A DNA stretch of 7,387 bases from JAHEFX01 sp964614585 (GTDB lineage: Bacteria; Actinomycetota; Acidimicrobiia; Spongiisociales; JAENVV01): positions 1-7,387 of the forward strand of contig CAZTLW010000117.1 in the NCBI GenBank assembly GCA_964614585.1. The letters are read 5' to 3'. Positions 4,994 to 7,387 of this stretch are shown here, piece after piece; the stretch's first letter is position 1, and every line of letters starts with the position of its first letter. Under the pieces are notes generated by a model, which made no database searches, was not told the DNA's origin, and saw only the letters and a list, made by a program, of their open reading frames with translations. The position numbers and the translations under genes were made by a program.

Positions 4994-6538
4994 TCAGCGA
5001 GCGTAGTCCGTGGCCCGGTACTCCCGGATGACCGTGACCTGGATCTGGCCCGGGTACTGGAGTTCGTCCTCCAAGCGGCGCGAGATGCGCGTGGCGAGGG
5101 TGGCGGCAGCCAGGTCGTCGATGTCGGCGGGATCGACCACCACCCGGATCTCCCGCCCCGCCTGCATGGCAAAGACCCGCTCGACACCCGGGAACGACCC
5201 CGCGATCTCCTCCAGCCGCTCGAGCCGCCGGACGTAGGACTCGAGTTGCTCCCGGCGCGCACCCGGCCGCGCCGCCGAGACGGCGTCGGCCGCCTGGGTG
5301 ATCACCGCCAGCACCGTGCGGGGCTCCACCTCGTTGTGGTGGGCCTCGATGGCGTGGACGATGGCCGGGTCCTCCTCGAACCGACGGGCGATCTCCGCCC
5401 CGATGAGGGCGTGGGAGCCGCCAACCTCGTGGGTGACGGCCTTGCCGATGTCATGGAGCAGTGCCGAGCGCACGGCCGGTTCCCGCTCCATCCCGAGCTC
5501 GGCAGCCAGGAGGCCGGCCACGTGGGCCGCCTCCAGGCTGTGGGCCAGCACGTTCTGGCCATAGGACGTGCGGTACTTGAGCTGGCCGAGCAGGGTCACC
5601 AGTTCGGGGTGGACCCGGCTGATCCCCGCATCGACGAGCGCCCACTCGCCGGCGTCGCGGACGGAGCGTTCGACTTCGTCCTTCGCCTTCTCGTGGAACT
5701 GCTCGATCGACGCCGGGTGGATGCGTCCGTCGTCGACCAGGTTCTGCAGGGTGATGCGGGCGACCTCGCGCCGGACCGGGTCGAACGTCGAGACCGAGAC
5801 GGTGTCCACCGAATCGTCGATGACGAGGTTGGTGCCCGTGACGGCCTCGAAGGCCCGGATGTTGCGCCCCTCCCGACCGATGATGCGACCCTTCATGTCG
5901 TCCGACGGGAGCTCCACCGTCGAGGTGGTGGTCTCCTGGACGACGTCGGACGCCAGTCGTTGCACTGCGGTGGCGAGGATCCGCCGGGCGCGGCGATCGG
6001 CCTCCTCCCGGGCGCGGACCTCGAGGTCGCGCACGAGCCGCATCGCGTCACGGCGTGCCTCGTCCTCGACATCGGCCAAGAGGGCTTCCTTGGCGGCGGT
6101 GACGTCGACGCCGGCAATCCGCTCGAGGTCCGAGCGCGCCTCCTTCCGAAGGCGTTCTACCTCGTCCTTGGCGCCGTCCAACTCCGACTCCCGGCGAACC
6201 AACAACTCCTCGCGCTGGGCGAGGTTCGAGGCACGTTGTTCCAGGGTCTGTTCGCGCTGGGAGATCCGCTCCTCCGACGTCCGCACCTCCACCCGCTTGT
6301 GCTCGAGGGTGGCGTCCTCCCGCTCCCGATAGGAGTCGGCGAGGGCCCGTGACTCGTCCTCGGCCCGCGCCAGGATGCGCTGGGCCTCGAGCCGTGCCTC
6401 GGCAAGCACGTGTTCGGCGGTCTGGTCCCCTTCCGGGGCCCGGCGACGGGTGCCCACCCGTGCGGCGATGAAGCCCAGCGGGGCGGCGACCACGACGGCG
6501 ACGACGACGGCGATCACCACGATCCACACAGGGTCCAC
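4994..6538 (-). CDS. rny: Ribonuclease Y
   Basis: RNase Y is a membrane-bound endoribonuclease that initiates mRNA decay and processing. The 514-residue protein shows the full domain order: an N-terminal transmembrane helix (about 4-26, VWIVVIAVVVAVVVAAPLGF) followed by a basic RRR, a long charged coiled coil (about 38-195, rich in Glu/Arg/Ala), a KH RNA-binding domain with GRIIGREGRN at 217-226, and an HD domain with His333 (LAHS), His362-Asp363 (HDIGK) and His400-His401. SYGQNVLAHS and GRIHPASIE are family signatures. The length matches the usual 510-520. The start is a GTG 8 nt after AAAGGA. A GTG/ATG further downstream would remove the membrane anchor. It lies 124 nt after recA, an arrangement also known with spacing genes in Bacillus, and begins a tight run with miaB, miaA and dapF. 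Confidence 0.98.
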   Translation of the reverse strand: MDPVWIVVIAVVVAVVVAAPLGFIAARVGTRRRAPEGDQTAEHVLAEARLEAQRILARAEDESRALADSYREREDATLEHKRVEVRTSEERISQREQTLEQRASNLAQREELLVRRESELDGAKDEVERLRKEARSDLERIAGVDVTAAKEALLADVEDEARRDAMRLVRDLEVRAREEADRRARRILATAVQRLASDVVQETTTSTVELPSDDMKGRIIGREGRNIRAFEAVTGTNLVIDDSVDTVSVSTFDPVRREVARITLQNLVDDGRIHPASIEQFHEKAKDEVERSVRDAGEWALVDAGISRVHPELVTLLGQLKYRTSYGQNVLAHSLEAAHVAGLLAAELGMEREPAVRSALLHDIGKAVTHEVGGSHALIGAEIARRFEEDPAIVHAIEAHHNEVEPRTVLAVITQAADAVSAARPGARREQLESYVRRLERLEEIAGSFPGVERVFAMQAGREIRVVVDPADIDDLAAATLATRISRRLEDELQYPGQIQVTVIREYRATDYAR

Positions 6539-6546
6539 GATGTCCG

Positions 6547-6552
6547 TCCTTT
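6547..6552 (-). promoter_or_regulatory. rny ribosome binding site
   Basis: On the minus strand AAAGGA ends 8 nt before the GTG at 6538. This is the clearest Shine-Dalgarno in the minus-strand cluster and fixes the GTG as the start. Its first base falls next to the TGA of a possible 9-codon leader and a GC-rich hairpin lies immediately upstream. Confidence 0.75.
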
Positions 6553-6581
6553 CAGCGCCGGCCCCGGAGGCCGGCGTTCAT
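6552..6581 (-). other. GC-rich hairpin and possible 9-codon leader ORF before rny
   Basis: On the minus strand, CGCCGGCC and GGCCGGCG (plus-strand 6556-6563 and 6569-6576) form a perfect 8-bp stem with a 5-nt loop. The same bases lie inside a short frame, ATG at 6581 to TGA at 6552, encoding MNAGLRGRR, whose stop codon abuts the rny Shine-Dalgarno. A TANNNT-type -10 (TACGAT, plus-strand 6596-6601) lies about 15 nt upstream, without a recognisable -35. No T-run follows the hairpin. It could be a 5'-UTR stem that tunes rny expression, a weak terminator between recA and rny, or chance; the short ORF lacks a ribosome binding site. Confidence 0.35.
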
Positions 6582-6627
6582 TAGCTCAGGAGGTCATCGT
6601 ACCCGGCCGACCCACGCCATCCGGGAG

Positions 6628-6659
6628 CGCGTGATGTGGTCACTGGGCCACGCCACGCG
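6628..6659 (-). terminator. Hairpin after the recA stop, likely terminator or attenuator
   Basis: CGCGTG (6628-6633) pairs with CACGCG (6654-6659), and GTGG (6636-6639) with CCAC (6648-6651). The two stems are joined by a 2x2 internal loop, around an 8-nt loop. In the recA message it starts 3 nt after the stop codon. It has no U-tract, so it may reduce rather than end transcription into rny or protect the recA 3' end. Confidence 0.45.
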
Positions 6660-6662
6660 TTG

Positions 6663-7387
6663 TCAGCTCTCGGCGTCGAGGTCCGCCGATTCCTCGACCG
6701 GCGCCTGCACGTCGTCGGCGTCGGCGTCCTCGTCGTCCAGCAGCCCAACCGCCTCGAGCACCCGGGTATGGAGCTGGAGGGCGATGTCGGGATTCTCCCG
6801 GATGAAGCGCTTGGAGGCCTCCCGCCCCTGACCGAGCTGGTCGCCGTCGAAGGAGAACCAGGCACCGGCCTTCTTGACGATGCCCTGTTCCACGGCGACG
6901 TCGAGGAGGCTGCCCTCCCGGGAGATGCCCTCACCGAACATGATGTCGAACTCGGCCAGCCGGAACGGCGGGGCGACCTTGTTCTTCGCGACCTTCACCC
7001 GGACACGGTTGCCGATGTTCTCCTGGCCGTCCTTGATGGACTCGATCCGACGGATGTCGAGGCGGACCGACGAGTAGAACTTGAGCGCCCGGCCGCCCGG
7101 GGTGGTCTCGGGCGAGCCGAACATGACCCCGATCTTCTCCCGGAGCTGGTTGATGAAGATCGCCGTCGTCTTCGAGCGGCTCAGCGTGCCGGTGATCTTG
7201 CGGAGCGCCTGGGACATGAGCCGGGCCTGCAGGCCGACGTGGCTGTCGCCCATCTCACCTTCGATCTCGGCCCTGGGCACGAGGGCGGCCACCGAGTCGA
7301 TGACCACCACGTCGAGCGCTCCGGAACGGATGAGCATGTCGGTGATCTCGAGCGCCTGCTCACCGGTGTCGGGCTGGGAGATCAGCA
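6663..7387 (-). CDS. recA: Recombinase RecA, C-terminal two-thirds (N-terminus outside window)
   Basis: RecA forms ATP-dependent filaments on single-stranded DNA, promotes strand exchange and stimulates LexA self-cleavage. The window holds 240 complete codons from LISQPDTGEQALEI onward and ends in a TGA at 6665-6663. The missing part corresponds to about the first 115 residues of E. coli RecA and includes the Walker A motif. Visible are Walker B (DVVVIDSVAAL), the loop 1 region EIEGEMGDSHVGLQARLMSQALRKI, and the loop 2 region INQLREKIGVMFGSPETTPGGRALKFY with the switch Gln. The C-terminal domain follows, including AEFDIMFGEGIS and KAGAWFSFDG, ending in an acidic tail (DDEDADADD to the end) typical of bacterial RecA. 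No intein interrupts the visible part. The promoter lies beyond the right edge, so SOS control cannot be judged. No recX gene follows. Confidence 0.98.
   Translation of the reverse strand, partial: LISQPDTGEQALEITDMLIRSGALDVVVIDSVAALVPRAEIEGEMGDSHVGLQARLMSQALRKITGTLSRSKTTAIFINQLREKIGVMFGSPETTPGGRALKFYSSVRLDIRRIESIKDGQENIGNRVRVKVAKNKVAPPFRLAEFDIMFGEGISREGSLLDVAVEQGIVKKAGAWFSFDGDQLGQGREASKRFIRENPDIALQLHTRVLEAVGLLDDEDADADDVQAPVEESADLDAES

Noticed and set aside
3126..5006. 626-codon plus-strand open frame
   Set aside because: It is antisense to miaA and miaB, both of which have intact catalytic motifs throughout. The translation is Arg/Gly/Asp-rich without any domain.
5246..6352. 368-codon plus-strand open frame
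   Set aside because: It is antisense to rny, whose KH and HD motifs are clear. The open frame results from the strong GC3 bias.

Overview
This is a 7.4 kb piece of a very GC-rich chromosome with ordinary housekeeping genes. The genes carried are recA (3' part only), rny, miaB, miaA, dapF and lexA, plus one unrecognised gene at the left edge. The GC bias, many GTG starts, LexA boxes of the CGAAC-N4-GTTCG type and the recA/miaB/miaA/dapF/lexA neighbourhood point to an actinobacterium. RNase Y next to recA, with no recX after recA and no hflX after dapF, suggests a deep branch such as the Acidimicrobiia rather than a Mycobacterium- or Streptomyces-like genome. The lineage is an inference from context, not from a marker comparison.

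Layout. Bases 1-918 (+) hold an acidic hypothetical protein whose start may lie outside the window. Bases 919-1164 are the lexA control region: a sigma70-like promoter with two near-consensus LexA boxes, one on the -35 and one just past the -10. lexA (1165-1803, +) follows. Bases 1804-1963 separate the convergent lexA and dapF genes. They hold a 68-bp tandem repeat whose palindromic core occurs three times at exactly 68-bp spacing, embedded in strong hairpins that probably end transcription from both sides. From 1964 to the right edge all genes are on the minus strand, transcribed in the order recA, rny, miaB, miaA, dapF. The last four are packed with gaps of 5 nt, 5 nt and a 4-nt GTGA overlap. 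recA is set apart by 124 nt that contain a hairpin just after its stop and a GC-rich hairpin just before the rny ribosome binding site.

How the genes work together. RecA filaments on single-stranded DNA stimulate LexA self-cleavage, and LexA very likely represses its own gene through the two boxes seen here. The recA promoter is outside the window, so its control cannot be read. MiaA and MiaB catalyse consecutive steps on the same tRNA base (A37 to i6A37, then to ms2i6A37). DapF makes meso-diaminopimelate for lysine and peptidoglycan. RNase Y is a membrane-anchored endoribonuclease that starts mRNA decay.

I found no mobile element, CRISPR array, tRNA or rRNA, and no clear sign of a new multi-gene system. 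The least ordinary parts are the covarying 68-bp repeat, the double operator of lexA, the small leader region of rny and the unknown gene at the left edge.
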